Counted from the first letter of the stretch, positions 16,595-26,065 are shown. The stretch is DNA of 64,000 nt from JACQZO01 sp964512325 (GCA_964512325.1 CAZEGN010000005.1:4807-68806), one strand, 5' to 3'. The notes: generated from the sequence alone by a model not told the origin. Translations and numbers: made by a program.

Positions 16595-17725
16595 TTATTC
16601 AATTTGTGTGCTGTGTGCTATTTGAGAGTGTCTAATTGCATCTATTCCTACTAGAGTCTCTTTTGCTAAAAACTCTAGCATGGCGCTGCCGCCGAGTGAG
16701 AGAAAGCTGATTTCTGTCAGTTCAGAAAATGATTGCAAGGCGGTGAGTGTATCGCCTCCTCCTATAATGCTTTTGGCATGGCTCTGTGTAATGGCTTGAA
16801 GTATGGCGTGATTGCCTTTGTTAAAAGTGTTTACTTCATACTTCCCCATTGGCCCTGCCCACACGACAGTTTTGCTTTTAGCAATATACGAGCTGAAAAG
16901 CTCTATTGTTTTAGGACCAATATCAAGTCTAGCCTGATTGTCAGATGCATAATCCAATGGCAAAACAATTTTGTGAGCATGGGCGTCTTTGAGCAAGGTT
17001 GCACATGTTTCAACCATGCTTTCCTCTATCAAGGAATTTTTGACACTCTCCCCTCTTGCCGCTGCAAAGGTGTTGGCGCTAGCTCCACCAATGAGGACAT
17101 AATCAACGATGGGTAATAAGTGGACTAGCGTGGCAATTTTATCTGAAACTTTTTTCCCACCAATAATGAGACAGGTTGGCCTTGCCGGGTGGTGTAAAAT
17201 GCTACTGAGATTGTCAATTTCTCGGGTGAAAGCAGGGCCAGCAAAGCTGGGCAGTACTTTGGGTAAGCCTGTTATGGAAGCATGGCTGCGGTGGCTTACT
17301 GAAAAAGCGTCGTTTACATAGATGTCTCCCCAAGTTGCTAAGACTTTTACAAAGTCGGGAGTATTGTTTTCTTCACCTGGCCAAAAGCGTAGATTTTCTA
17401 AGAGCGTCACCGACTGTTGTGGGTGTTTGTCATTAAAGGTTACTAACTGAATATCTACTCCTAATAATTCTTGCAGTTCAGGCAGCAAAGGCTGGAATGA
17501 TTGTTGCTGCTCGAACTGGCCTTGAGGTTGGCCGAGATGGGCTAGCAAAACTAGCTGACACTGTTTCTCGAGCAGAAACTTAATTGTTGCCTTGTGATTG
17601 AGAATTCTTCTGGTGTCGAGGATTTTCCCTCGAGCTGTCACAGGCACATTAAAGTCCACTCTTAATAAAACTCTTTTGTTGGTAGGGAAATTACTGGTGA
17701 GCTGTGGCAAAGAAGACTTATTCAT
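16595..17725 (-). CDS. pgk: Phosphoglycerate kinase
   Basis: 376 aa, slightly shorter than most bacterial PGKs (~390). Converts 1,3-bisphosphoglycerate and ADP to 3-phosphoglycerate and ATP. Signatures are RVLLRVDFNVP, LLAHLGQPQG, LLENLRFWPGEE, NDAFSVSHRSHAS and the nucleotide-site SIIGGGDTLTAL near the C-terminus. Its start overlaps the gap stop by 8 nt, so the two glycolytic genes are translationally coupled. Confidence 0.97.
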   Translation of the reverse strand: MNKSSLPQLTSNFPTNKRVLLRVDFNVPVTARGKILDTRRILNHKATIKFLLEKQCQLVLLAHLGQPQGQFEQQQSFQPLLPELQELLGVDIQLVTFNDKHPQQSVTLLENLRFWPGEENNTPDFVKVLATWGDIYVNDAFSVSHRSHASITGLPKVLPSFAGPAFTREIDNLSSILHHPARPTCLIIGGKKVSDKIATLVHLLPIVDYVLIGGASANTFAAARGESVKNSLIEESMVETCATLLKDAHAHKIVLPLDYASDNQARLDIGPKTIELFSSYIAKSKTVVWAGPMGKYEVNTFNKGNHAILQAITQSHAKSIIGGGDTLTALQSFSELTEISFLSLGGSAMLEFLAKETLVGIDAIRHSQIAHSTQIE

Positions 17726-18740
17726 GCTCCGCTAGTTTTTGGCCCACAAAGTTTGCCAAATCTACCAGTCTTTGGGTGTATCCCCATTCATTATCATACC
17801 AGGCTACAATACTAACCAGATGTTTGCCGATGACATCAGTGAATTGAGCATCAATAGTGGCAGAGTGTGTATCGCCTTTAAAATCAGAAGACACTAAAGG
17901 CTCATAGCTTACTGCAATATACTTTTTCATTTCATGGCGACTAGCACGCTCAAAGAGATGGTTGATTTGCTCCTTTGTGGTCGCTTTTTCAAGTGTTGCC
18001 ACGAGATAAAGCAGCGACACTGTACTGGTTGGTACACGTAAAGCAATGCCGTCAATTTTTCCTTTAAGCGCAGGAATAACATCGGTTGTTGCTAGCGCTG
18101 CGCCAGTAGTGGTTGGTACAATATTATCAGCTGCTGCTCGAGCGCGACGCAAATCATGGGGATGGGAATTGTCTAGCAAGTTCTGATCGCTGGTATATGC
18201 GTGTGTGGTGCTCATATGAGCACTTTCAATGCCATACGCTTGATGGAGAATATGTACTATAGGTGTCAAGCAGTTGGTTGTACAAGAAGCATTGGCAATG
18301 ACATGTTGTGTGTCAGGATTGTACTGGTCTTCATTGACCCCCATCACAAAAGTGCCGTCTACCCCTTTTCCGGGAGCAGAAATAATCACTTTTTTCACTC
18401 CACCCTGCAAATGTTTGGCAGCATTTTCTTTGTCAGTAAAAGCTCCTGAGCATTCAATGACCAGGTCCACTTTCGCTTCCTCCCAGGGAATTAAGGCGGG
18501 ATCCATGACTTTATAAACGGCAATTTTATTGCCGTCGACTGTAATGCTGTGCTCGTCATGACTAACATCGCTAGCAAAGAGACCATAATTGGAGTCGTGT
18601 TTTAAAAGAAAAGCATGTGATTCCGGATTTGAGCCTGAATTAATGGCAACAACTTGAAGCAAAGGATGATTAGTCAGACTGCGCATGAGTAGTCTGCCAA
18701 TTCTGCCAAATCCGTTAATTCCTACGCGAATCGCTTTCAT
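17718..18740 (-). CDS. gap: Glyceraldehyde-3-phosphate dehydrogenase
   Basis: 340 aa. The Rossmann NAD site is VGINGFGRIGRLLMR at the N-terminus. The catalytic Cys is in NASCTTNCLTPI and the His-containing segment AHMSTTHAYTSDQNL follows. WYDNEWGYTQRL is near the C-terminus. It is first in the gap-pgk unit of lower glycolysis, and the promoter should lie in the 18741-19033 gap, which it shares divergently with rpsB. Confidence 0.98.
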   Translation of the reverse strand: MKAIRVGINGFGRIGRLLMRSLTNHPLLQVVAINSGSNPESHAFLLKHDSNYGLFASDVSHDEHSITVDGNKIAVYKVMDPALIPWEEAKVDLVIECSGAFTDKENAAKHLQGGVKKVIISAPGKGVDGTFVMGVNEDQYNPDTQHVIANASCTTNCLTPIVHILHQAYGIESAHMSTTHAYTSDQNLLDNSHPHDLRRARAAADNIVPTTTGAALATTDVIPALKGKIDGIALRVPTSTVSLLYLVATLEKATTKEQINHLFERASRHEMKKYIAVSYEPLVSSDFKGDTHSATIDAQFTDVIGKHLVSIVAWYDNEWGYTQRLVDLANFVGQKLAEHE

Positions 18741-18890
18741 ATGTGTGTTTATATCAGTTAATTATAGCAGAATTGAAGAGAATGCGGAACTGCAAATGAT
18801 CATAATAAGGGCTTCCCTTTTCTTCGGCGTATGCGAGGGGCAAGTTTTGGACTTTTAACTTAATCTTTTCGCTTTCTTGAGGTCTGTTCC

Positions 18891-18919
18891 TTGACTTTGT
18901 TGTTTGGTGTCTGTAGTCT
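18891..18919 (+). promoter_or_regulatory. Candidate sigma-70-type promoter for rpsB-tsf, with ~110-nt leader
   Basis: TTGACT (18891-18896), a 17-bp spacer and TAGTCT (18914-18919) on the plus strand. A leader of about 105 nt would precede rpsB. It has GC-containing segments that might fold into an S2 autoregulatory structure, but no known leader motif is recognised. AAGG lies 5 nt before the rpsB ATG as a ribosome-binding site. Confidence 0.4.
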
Positions 18920-19033
18920 AGTTGTGCTTTATAAACCAGTGGTTAGCTGGATTGTTCCAACCTCAGCATGCAAGTATTGGCTTAATGCTGCTAGGAATAA
19001 AGTGATAGCTAACTGCATTAACCCTAAGGTTCT

Positions 19034-19876
19034 ATGTCAATCTCTATGCAAGACCTGCTAACGGCAGGTGTTCACTTTGGTCATCGCACACAAAGATGGA
19101 ATCCTAAAATGAAATCATATCTCTATGGTAAGAGAAATGGTATTCATATTTTTGATTTGGAGCAGACTGCTCATGCGCTTAATAATGCATTGCAGTTTCT
19201 TTATAATCAGGCTTCAATTGGTAAAACTATTTTGTTTGTGAGCACTAAGAATCAAACCGTTGAGATTCTTCCTGCTGCCGCAAATGAGGCACATGTTCCT
19301 TACTTGGCTAATCGTTGGCCAGGAGGCTTTTTGACCAACTTTTCTACCATTAAAAAGCGTATTCAGTATTTGATTTCTTTGGAGGAAAATGCGGAAAGTG
19401 GTGAATTAACCAAGAAATATACAAAGAAAGAGGCACTGATGTTTAAGCGTACTATTAGCAAATTAAATGAGGTGCTTATTGGTGTGAAAACTTTGAAGAA
19501 CTTGCCGGATGTTGTGTTTGTAGCTGACGCTGTTCGTGATCGTCTTGCTATTACTGAAGCTAAGAAAATGAAGATTCCAGTAGTAGCTATTTGTGATTCT
19601 AATTCTGACCCTGATGGAATTGATTATGTTATTCCTGGCAATGATGATGCTTTGGGCTCTTTGAAGCTCATTATCACTGCTGCTAGTGAGGCAATTCAGG
19701 AGGGGCGTAAGGCGTATCGTCCTGCTGGCAATGAGGAGGCACAAAAGAGACCGTCAACTGCAAAGAATGCTAAGCCTATTGATCAGCTGGAAATTTCCGC
19801 TGATGTGATGGCTGAAAAAGATGAGGCTGAGAAACCAGCTGCTAAGAAAAAGGCTGCACCAAAAAGCAAAAAATAG
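19034..19876 (+). CDS. rpsB: 30S ribosomal protein S2
   Basis: 280 aa. Core S2 sequence: LLTAGVHFGHRTQRWNPKMK, IHIFDLEQT, YLANRWPGGFLTNFSTI, LPDVVFVADA and AICDSNSDPDGIDYVIPGND. A Lys/Ala/Glu-rich tail of ~40 aa extends the C-terminus. It leads the rpsB-tsf cluster with the normal 36-nt gap to tsf. Confidence 0.98.
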   Translation: MSISMQDLLTAGVHFGHRTQRWNPKMKSYLYGKRNGIHIFDLEQTAHALNNALQFLYNQASIGKTILFVSTKNQTVEILPAAANEAHVPYLANRWPGGFLTNFSTIKKRIQYLISLEENAESGELTKKYTKKEALMFKRTISKLNEVLIGVKTLKNLPDVVFVADAVRDRLAITEAKKMKIPVVAICDSNSDPDGIDYVIPGNDDALGSLKLIITAASEAIQEGRKAYRPAGNEEAQKRPSTAKNAKPIDQLEISADVMAEKDEAEKPAAKKKAAPKSKK

Positions 19877-19912
19877 TTTGGTGTCGTAATTTTTTACTTT
19901 ACTACAACTTTT

Positions 19913-20506
19913 ATGGCTATTACTTCACAACAAGTTAATGAACTTCGACAAAAAACTGGGCTGGGCATGATGGATTGCAAAAAGGCATTAGAAGAAAGTA
20001 ACGGCGATCAAGAAAAAGCGATTGAGATTTTGCGCAAAAAAGGCATTGCTAAGGCCGGAGAAAAGGCTTCACGTACAGCAGCAATGGGACTCGTGGTGTC
20101 ATATATTCATTCTAATAACACGGTTGGTACTTTAGTAGAGATTAATTGCGAGACTGACTTTGTGGCACGTACAGAAAACTTCCAAAATTTTTGTCGTGAC
20201 ATTGCTATGCATGTGGCAGCGGCGAATCCACTTTATCTGACTCCAGATGAAGTGCCTGCGTCTTTGCTTGAAAAAGAGGCTGAGATTTATGCTGAGCAAA
20301 TGAAGAATGAAAATAAGCCGGCTGAGATTATTAAGAAGATTGTAGATGCTAAGCTTGAGAAGTTTAAAAATGAGTCTGCACTGATTATGCAGCCTTTCGT
20401 TAAGAATCCTGAAATCACAATCAATGATTACGTTAAAGAAATGATTGGTAAAACTGGTGAAAATATTCAAATCCGCCGCTTTGCTCGTTTTTCTTTAAAC
20501 GCTTAA
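19913..20506 (+). CDS. tsf: Elongation factor Ts
   Basis: 197 aa, the short bacterial form. It exchanges GDP for GTP on EF-Tu. The N-terminal UBA-like domain reads VNELRQKTGLGMMDCKKALE. The core shows EINCETDFVARTENFQNF, and the C-terminal VKEMIGKTGENIQIRRFARF is the binding module for EF-Tu. The next gene starts 2 nt after its stop. Confidence 0.98.
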   Translation: MAITSQQVNELRQKTGLGMMDCKKALEESNGDQEKAIEILRKKGIAKAGEKASRTAAMGLVVSYIHSNNTVGTLVEINCETDFVARTENFQNFCRDIAMHVAAANPLYLTPDEVPASLLEKEAEIYAEQMKNENKPAEIIKKIVDAKLEKFKNESALIMQPFVKNPEITINDYVKEMIGKTGENIQIRRFARFSLNA

Positions 20507-20508
20507 TC

Positions 20509-21192
20509 ATGAATAAACCTTTTCAAATTGTAGGATTGAGTACTTTAGCACTAGTATTGAGCAGTTGTAGTCAAACAGCTGCTCCTGGGGCTTCTTATTA
20601 TAATACTCAGACCCCTACCCCTACTGTGACTGCTAGTGCATTAATGACACCTACATCTATTATGACCCCAACAGCTTCGCCTGCCGCTATCCCTGTGACT
20701 AATCCTCAAGTAACAATGGAAACATCCATGGGGACAATTGAGTTTACGCTATTTATGGATAAGGCTCCAAAAACAGCTGAGAACTTTGCTACTTTGGCTA
20801 AGTCTGGTTTTTATGATGGGGTTTTGTTTCACCGTGTGATTCCTAATTTTATGGCGCAAAGCGGTGATCCTCTAACCAAGGATAATGATCCTTATAATGA
20901 TGGTACTGGTGGACCAGGCTACACATTTGATGATGAAATTTCAGCCGAGCTTAAAAATGAGCGCGGTATGGTTGCAATGGCTAATCGTGGACCTAATACG
21001 AATGGTAGTCAGTTTTTCATTAATGTTGTTGATAATCACTTTTTAGATGGCAAATATTCTGTATTTGCCCAAGTGACAAAGGGCATGGAAATTGTTGATG
21101 CTATTACTAAGGTGGCTACCAATACTACTGATCCTCGTTTAAAAGATAGACCATTGAAGGCTATTAAGATCAACAAGGTGACAGTAAAGTAG
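20509..21192 (+). CDS. Cyclophilin-type peptidyl-prolyl isomerase, predicted lipoprotein
   Basis: 227 aa. The signal peptide ends in a lipobox (LVLSSC, Cys about residue 20), so the protein is likely lipid-anchored outside the membrane. A Thr/Pro-rich linker (about 25-65) leads into a cyclophilin domain: FHRVIPNFMAQSGDP, GPGYTFDDEI, MANRGPNTNGSQFFI and DGKYSVFAQV. The catalytic Arg of FHRV is present. It probably assists folding of exported proteins. It is placed between tsf and frr. Confidence 0.94.
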   Translation: MNKPFQIVGLSTLALVLSSCSQTAAPGASYYNTQTPTPTVTASALMTPTSIMTPTASPAAIPVTNPQVTMETSMGTIEFTLFMDKAPKTAENFATLAKSGFYDGVLFHRVIPNFMAQSGDPLTKDNDPYNDGTGGPGYTFDDEISAELKNERGMVAMANRGPNTNGSQFFINVVDNHFLDGKYSVFAQVTKGMEIVDAITKVATNTTDPRLKDRPLKAIKINKVTVK

Positions 21193-21257
21193 GGAGTGGA
21201 AATTATCGCTGATAGATTATAAAGTAGAGATTGAGGAAATACTAAAATAATACATTT

Positions 21258-21812
21258 ATGCATACTGCAATCAGTCAGGCAAAAAATGAGATTCAGGCAG
21301 CAGTCGATCATTTGAAGCATGCTTTTAGCCAAATCCAAGCTGGCCGTGCTTCCACTGCTTTAGTGGAGGATTTGATGGTGGAAAGTTATGGCAGCATGAT
21401 GTCTTTAAAAAGTGTGGCAACCATTAATACACCTGACGCTAGTACTATTGTCATTCAGCCTTGGGATAAGAGTTTGGTGAGTGCAATTGAAAAGACTATT
21501 CAGACCTCGCCTTTAGGATTAAATCCTCAGGTTAACGGCTTATCGCTTTTGATTCCTATTCCTAAGCCCACTGAAGAAAAACGAAAAAGTTTAGTAAAGA
21601 CCCTGAAACAAATTACTGAAGACAGTAAGGTTACCTTGCGCAATATCCGCCATGAAGCTTTGGCGAAACTAAAACAAGAAAAAGAGGATGGGGTTTTGCC
21701 TGAAGATCAATTCTTCGGTTTAGAAAAAGATTTGCAGAAAGTTATTGATGATAGCAATAAGATGTTAGATGATTTAGCTGATAAAAAGTCACAAGAAATA
21801 ATGACTATTTAG
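21258..21812 (+). CDS. frr: Ribosome recycling factor
   Basis: 184 aa, full length. With EF-G it splits post-termination ribosomes. Family sequence: FSQIQAGRASTALVEDL, TINTPDASTIVIQPWDKS, LLIPIPKPTEEKRKSLVK, NIRHEA and the C-terminal LEKDLQKVIDDSNK helix. It follows the usual rpsB-tsf-frr order with a cyclophilin gene inserted (uridylate kinase is not present). Confidence 0.97.
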   Translation: MHTAISQAKNEIQAAVDHLKHAFSQIQAGRASTALVEDLMVESYGSMMSLKSVATINTPDASTIVIQPWDKSLVSAIEKTIQTSPLGLNPQVNGLSLLIPIPKPTEEKRKSLVKTLKQITEDSKVTLRNIRHEALAKLKQEKEDGVLPEDQFFGLEKDLQKVIDDSNKMLDDLADKKSQEIMTI

Positions 21813-21853
21813 TCAGTTCATGTGCAGGCGCATATTCTTTTACTTTAATACCC

Positions 21854-22957
21854 ATGTTTGAAACTATACTTGGTTGGCTGATTAATATTGTGAGCTTTCT
21901 TTTTATACTGGGCATACTCGTTTTGGTGCATGAGTTTGGCCACTTTTGGGTAGCAAAACGCTGTGGTGTTAAAGTGGAAGAATTTGCCTTTGGCTTGCCA
22001 CCGAGAATCTGGGCTAAGAAAAAGGGTGATACGGAATATGCACTGAATGCTATTCCTTTTGGCGGCTATGTGAAAATGCTGGGACAGGATGATTTTGATC
22101 CCAATGCCAGTGTCTCTGTCCAAACTAAAGAGCATTTTGAGGCGAAAACTTGGTGGCAAAAGTCGCTCATTCTGTGTGCTGGTGTATTTATGAATGTGGT
22201 GCTTGCTGTGGTACTGCTCAGTATTGGCTACATGATTGGTATGAAGCCAATTATTCCCGAATCCCCTCTTTTTGACAGCTCATTGCAGCGTAATGGTGTG
22301 GTGATTCATGACATTCATGAAAATTCATTGGGTCAACAATTGGGTATTCCACTTAATGGTCAATTGCAAAAAATTGATGATGTTCCTGTAAGCTCTACGG
22401 CACAATTACATGATACAATTGCCGACAAGAGAACTAAGGGGTTTAGCCTTACTATTAATAATCAGATATTTAATATTCCTGCTCTCAAAGAGGGAGAGTT
22501 AATTGGAATGGGATATGGTGATGATTTGGTGGTGAGAAATGTAAAATTGCCACCACACTTAGCTGTATATTATGGCAGTATTGATGCTGTTTTGGTCTTA
22601 AAAGAGACATTTGTGAGCTTTGGCCAACTGATTACAAGACTATTTACGCAGTTTGAGGTGAGTCAAGATGTTACTGGTCCAATTGGTATCTTCAAGATTA
22701 CAGCAGAAGTAACTAAAAACGGCTTTGTACCATATTTGCAGCTCATCGCTTTGCTTTCATTGAGTTTGGCGGCAGTAAATATTATTCCTTTCCCCGCTCT
22801 AGATGGTGGACGTTTGCTTTTTGTATGGTTGGAGGCAATTTTCCCCAAGAAGTGGAATAAATTGATTGAGGGCAAAGTACATTTGGTGGGTATGATTTTT
22901 CTGCTGCTTTTCATGCTGGCAATTACCTACAAGGATATTGTGAAGCTCTTTGTGTAA
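21854..22957 (+). CDS. rseP: Site-2 (M50) zinc metalloprotease, RseP-like
   Basis: 367 aa. Intramembrane protease that cleaves membrane-bound regulators. The zinc motif HEFGH is in VLVHEFGHFWVAKRCGVKV and the distal Asp motif is PALDGGRLLFV. A PDZ-like region is in between (about 135-200, GVVIHDIHENSLGQQLGI), with four hydrophobic helices. Located after frr, as is common. Confidence 0.95.
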   Translation: MFETILGWLINIVSFLFILGILVLVHEFGHFWVAKRCGVKVEEFAFGLPPRIWAKKKGDTEYALNAIPFGGYVKMLGQDDFDPNASVSVQTKEHFEAKTWWQKSLILCAGVFMNVVLAVVLLSIGYMIGMKPIIPESPLFDSSLQRNGVVIHDIHENSLGQQLGIPLNGQLQKIDDVPVSSTAQLHDTIADKRTKGFSLTINNQIFNIPALKEGELIGMGYGDDLVVRNVKLPPHLAVYYGSIDAVLVLKETFVSFGQLITRLFTQFEVSQDVTGPIGIFKITAEVTKNGFVPYLQLIALLSLSLAAVNIIPFPALDGGRLLFVWLEAIFPKKWNKLIEGKVHLVGMIFLLLFMLAITYKDIVKLFV

Positions 22958-22992
22958 TTATTTAAATTCGGTTAAAGAAAGTCGTTACCGTA

Positions 22993-23478
22993 TTGACCTT
23001 GTTGGCAAAAGAACTTTATAAGGAAGATGCATTCAATCTTGCTATGCCAAAAAAGGCTTGGACAGATATTATTACCACGGTTCATGATAAGAACTCGTAT
23101 TGTCGCAAGTTGCTTTATCAAATTTATCACAATGAAGATGAATTTGTTGAGCGTCGTTTTTACGAACTAGCTTTTGCTTTATACGCACGTTTCTTTCAAG
23201 AACAGCTAGAGCCTCAATTGCTAGCGGAGTACTTTGCTGCTTTACAGGAAATCGTTACTGAGTATGCTGTTTTGGAGCATACACCTGAAATACAAACTGT
23301 TATTAATCTAGGCTTACAGCTCAAATCATTCCAGAATTATACTGAGGACAACTTTCAGTTGACTAACATTTTGCTGCAAATCAACTATCACGTCACTCTT
23401 TGGCAAAATAAAAATCATATCTGCAAATACTGTGGCCATAAACTTGATTTGCTAACGCAGCCGGTTAAGAACCAGTAA
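22993..23478 (+). CDS. Hypothetical protein with C-terminal CxxC
   Basis: 161 aa, not recognised. Mostly helical, Tyr/Phe-rich, with a CKYCGH motif near the C-terminus (about residue 145) that may be half of a zinc site. The open frame starts at a TTG (22993) with AAAGAAAG upstream; the first ATG is at 23044 and has no visible ribosome-binding site, so the start is uncertain. Probably co-transcribed with rseP (35-nt gap). Confidence 0.7.
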   Translation: MTLLAKELYKEDAFNLAMPKKAWTDIITTVHDKNSYCRKLLYQIYHNEDEFVERRFYELAFALYARFFQEQLEPQLLAEYFAALQEIVTEYAVLEHTPEIQTVINLGLQLKSFQNYTEDNFQLTNILLQINYHVTLWQNKNHICKYCGHKLDLLTQPVKNQ

Positions 23479-23489
23479 AAAAAAGAGGG

Positions 23490-23835
23490 AAATTCGGAAT
23501 TCGGAGAGCGGATAGATTTAAGCTCACTATGCGGAATGGGAGGAAGAAGTATAAGAGATAAGAGAGATGTAAACGTGCAGGATGAGCATGGATGCCTGTT
23601 CCTTTTCCCCTCCTTCCCTTTTTTCATCCCGACTTCCGTGGAGGCCTGCCGGGGCAAGCCTTTATGCTACGATAGCGGTTCAGGGAGCGTTCAACTGCAT
23701 CCGGCAAGATCCTTCCACTTCGCTTCGCTCCGGTCAGGATGACGAAGAGAGAAGAAAATGAACAGATGTTCCCTTTCGCTACGCCCTTCTTCTCCGCTTT
23801 TCATTCCGCATTCCGCTCTCCGAGTTTCAAATTCC
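23490..23835. repeat. Composite repeat: motif A, inverted B, inverted motif A
   Basis: Motif A (AATTCGGAATTCGGAGAGCGG) is at 23490-23511. B lies in inverse orientation at 23624-23743 (starts TCATCCCGACTTCCGTGGAG, ends TCCGGTCAGGATGAC). An inverted A (CATTCCGCATTCCGCTCTCC) is at about 23801-23835. The A copies thus act as terminal inverted repeats around B, a MITE-like layout. Open frames across 23415-23924 are translations of the repeat. The gap 23479-23910 holds nothing else but a presumed promoter for the following transporter. Confidence 0.85.
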
Positions 23836-23910
23836 ACAGTATTGCTTCTGAGTTTAATTTTGAATTATTTCTCCTTTTCCCTATACTTCTTGTGTCGCTA
23901 ATATTCTCAC

Positions 23911-25005
23911 ATGGAGACCACTAAAAAACGTCATGAGCTGTATTTTATTGTTTTGCTTATCTTGGCTGTAGCGTATGTGTGCTATTTGATTTATTTGCCT
24001 TTTTTGTATGACTTTTTAATTGCGGCTTCGGCAGCTGCAATTATGAAACCGCTTTATAATTATCTGCAGAAGAAAACAAATGAGAATAACAACTTAAGTG
24101 CTGCGCTTTGTACTATTATTCTGACTCTCATTATTTTAGGACCAACTGCGTTGTTGGTCAGCTCAATTACCAGCGAGGCATTTGCAACCGCTAGCTTTAT
24201 TCATGGTCAAATTCAATCGGGTAATGTTGAAAAGCTTTTCCAAATTCAGCAGTACCCCTGGCTACAGGATACTTTTAATTACATCAGTCAATATATTGAT
24301 ATCAATAGCTTGGACTTAAAAGGCCCGATTGCTGATCAAGTAAGCAGAATGTCTTATTGGATCTATCAACAAGGCACCGAGCTTCTTGCTAGCATTTCAT
24401 TGCTACTGGTGCACCTCTTCTTTATTTTATTAGCGTTTTTCTTTTTTATACGTGATAGTCGGCGCATCTTGCGGATTGTAAGTCGTGTAAGTCCGATCTC
24501 ACCTGAAAATGAAGCGATTATTGTGCACAAGTTTACTGATGTGAGCAGGGCTATTTTTAGAGGCGCTTTTTTGACCGCAATTCTGCAGGGCTCATTGGTA
24601 GGCTTAGGTTTTGCCGTGCTTGGAATTACAGGGCCTGTGTTTTGGGCGTTTATCAGTTCATTTTTTGCGCTAATGCCTTTAGGTACGGTGGTTGTGTGGC
24701 TGCCGGCCAGTATCATATTGTTTGTCACTGGTTCTTATTGGCAAGCAATTGCATTGTTTGTCTGGGGAACGTTAATTGTGGGCAGCATTGATAACTTGCT
24801 GCGTCCCTATTTAATGGGTAACCGTACACATTTGCCTGCAATTGTAATTTTCTTCGCAGTATTGGGTGGTATCAATCAGTTTGGCACTATGGGTATAGTC
24901 ATTGGTCCTATGATTACTCTTTTCTTCCTCACTCTTTTAGAGATGTATGGCGTGAAGATTAAGTCTGGAGAAAACCCAAAAAAGAACGCCGATGGCTTGG
25001 TGTAA
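23911..25005 (+). CDS. AI-2E/PerM-family membrane transporter
   Basis: 364 aa with about seven or eight hydrophobic helices. Family features are the central soluble part (residues about 90-150) and the conserved C-terminal block, FRGAFLTAILQGSLVGLGF, PLGTVVVWLP, DNLLRPYLMG and ITLFFLTLLEMYG. The family includes putative AI-2 exporters and Na+/H+ antiporters, so the substrate is not known. The 3' end overlaps the convergent rnhB by 47 nt. Confidence 0.9.
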   Translation: METTKKRHELYFIVLLILAVAYVCYLIYLPFLYDFLIAASAAAIMKPLYNYLQKKTNENNNLSAALCTIILTLIILGPTALLVSSITSEAFATASFIHGQIQSGNVEKLFQIQQYPWLQDTFNYISQYIDINSLDLKGPIADQVSRMSYWIYQQGTELLASISLLLVHLFFILLAFFFFIRDSRRILRIVSRVSPISPENEAIIVHKFTDVSRAIFRGAFLTAILQGSLVGLGFAVLGITGPVFWAFISSFFALMPLGTVVVWLPASIILFVTGSYWQAIALFVWGTLIVGSIDNLLRPYLMGNRTHLPAIVIFFAVLGGINQFGTMGIVIGPMITLFFLTLLEMYGVKIKSGENPKKNADGLV

Positions 25006-25561
25006 TACCATATTCTTTTAATGCCTGAATGTGCTGTGTAGTAGCATAACCTTTATGCTTAGCAAAACCATATTGGGGGTATTTTTGATCCAGATCGAGC
25101 ATCAGATGGTCACGTGTTACTTTGGCTAAAATAGAGGCAGCGGCAATGCTTTGACTAATACCATCGCCTCCGATAATCGCTTTTTGTGGAATACCAGCAT
25201 AAGAAATGTTTACGGCATCAAGCAATAAGAAGTCAGGCGTAAGTGTAAGCTTCTTTACTGCTTGTGCCATTGCTCTCTTGGTGGCCTGCAAAATATTAAT
25301 TTTTTCAATTACGGCAACGCTTGCGTGCATGATGCTATAAGCGAGGGCATGCTCTACGATAAGCTGATAACAGTACTCGCGTTCTTTTTGACTAAGCTTT
25401 TTGGAATCTTGAATGCGTTCAGAATAAAAGTCTTGCGGCAATATCACTGCTGCTACGGTTACTGGTCCTGCTAATGGTCCCCGGCCTACTTCATCAATGC
25501 CTGCGATATGCCGGAATCCGGCCTGCCAAAGTTTTTTTTCTTCTTGGAGCAACATGAACAA
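24959..25561 (-). CDS. rnhB: Ribonuclease HII
   Basis: 200 aa. It removes ribonucleotides from DNA-RNA hybrids. The catalytic acidic motif is GIDEVGRGPLAGPV, with SKKLSQKERE, LLLDAVNI, GDGISQSIAAASILAKVTRD and AKHKGYAT downstream. The ORF begins MFM; ATGs at 25561 and 25555 are both possible. Overlaps the transporter gene by 47 nt on the opposite strand. Confidence 0.96.
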   Translation of the reverse strand: MFMLLQEEKKLWQAGFRHIAGIDEVGRGPLAGPVTVAAVILPQDFYSERIQDSKKLSQKEREYCYQLIVEHALAYSIMHASVAVIEKINILQATKRAMAQAVKKLTLTPDFLLLDAVNISYAGIPQKAIIGGDGISQSIAAASILAKVTRDHLMLDLDQKYPQYGFAKHKGYATTQHIQALKEYGITPSHRRSFLGFLQT

Positions 25562-25598
25562 TTAATGTGAAGTGAGTGGTTAAGAAAACCCAGTGACC

Positions 25599-26039
25599 TT
25601 AGTAGTGGTATTTTTGGTTTTTGAAGATTTTGGTTGCACGATAAAGCTGTTCAAGCAAGACAACATACGCTAGCTCATGCGGCAAAGTAAGGCTAGAGAG
25701 ACTGAGCGGTATAAAATGAGACGGCAATTGGTCATGAGCCCAGCCGAAGGGGCCGGCAATCAGAAAGTGTATATTTTCACCAAACTCTAAAGCTGGTTTG
25801 AGCACTGTACTCAATTGCTCTGAGGTATATTGCTTCCCTCTCTCTGTTAGTACAAATACATACTTTTCGCTGGCGAATTTAGCGCTGAACAATGCGGTGT
25901 CTGCTTTAACATCATCGCTGCCTTTTAAAGTCCTTACTTCGGTAGTAATCTGATTTTTGCTGAGCAAATTAAGGTAGTGCTGTTCAGCGAGTTGCATACT
26001 AGCCTCTTTGATTTTGCCTAGGCGAATAATGGTAAACAT
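25599..26039 (-). CDS. rlmH: 23S rRNA pseudouridine-1915 N3-methyltransferase RlmH
   Basis: 146 aa. SPOUT-class methyltransferase acting on 70S ribosomes. Family signatures are VFVLTERGKQYTSEQLS, IHFLIAGPFGWAHDQLP and the C-terminal trefoil knot LSLSSLTLPHELAYVVLLEQ, with YRATKIFKNQKYHY at the very end. Followed on the same strand by rnhB. Confidence 0.96.
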   Translation of the reverse strand: MFTIIRLGKIKEASMQLAEQHYLNLLSKNQITTEVRTLKGSDDVKADTALFSAKFASEKYVFVLTERGKQYTSEQLSTVLKPALEFGENIHFLIAGPFGWAHDQLPSHFIPLSLSSLTLPHELAYVVLLEQLYRATKIFKNQKYHY

Positions 26040-26065
26040 ATATCAAAATCAATTCTAAGAAGAGA

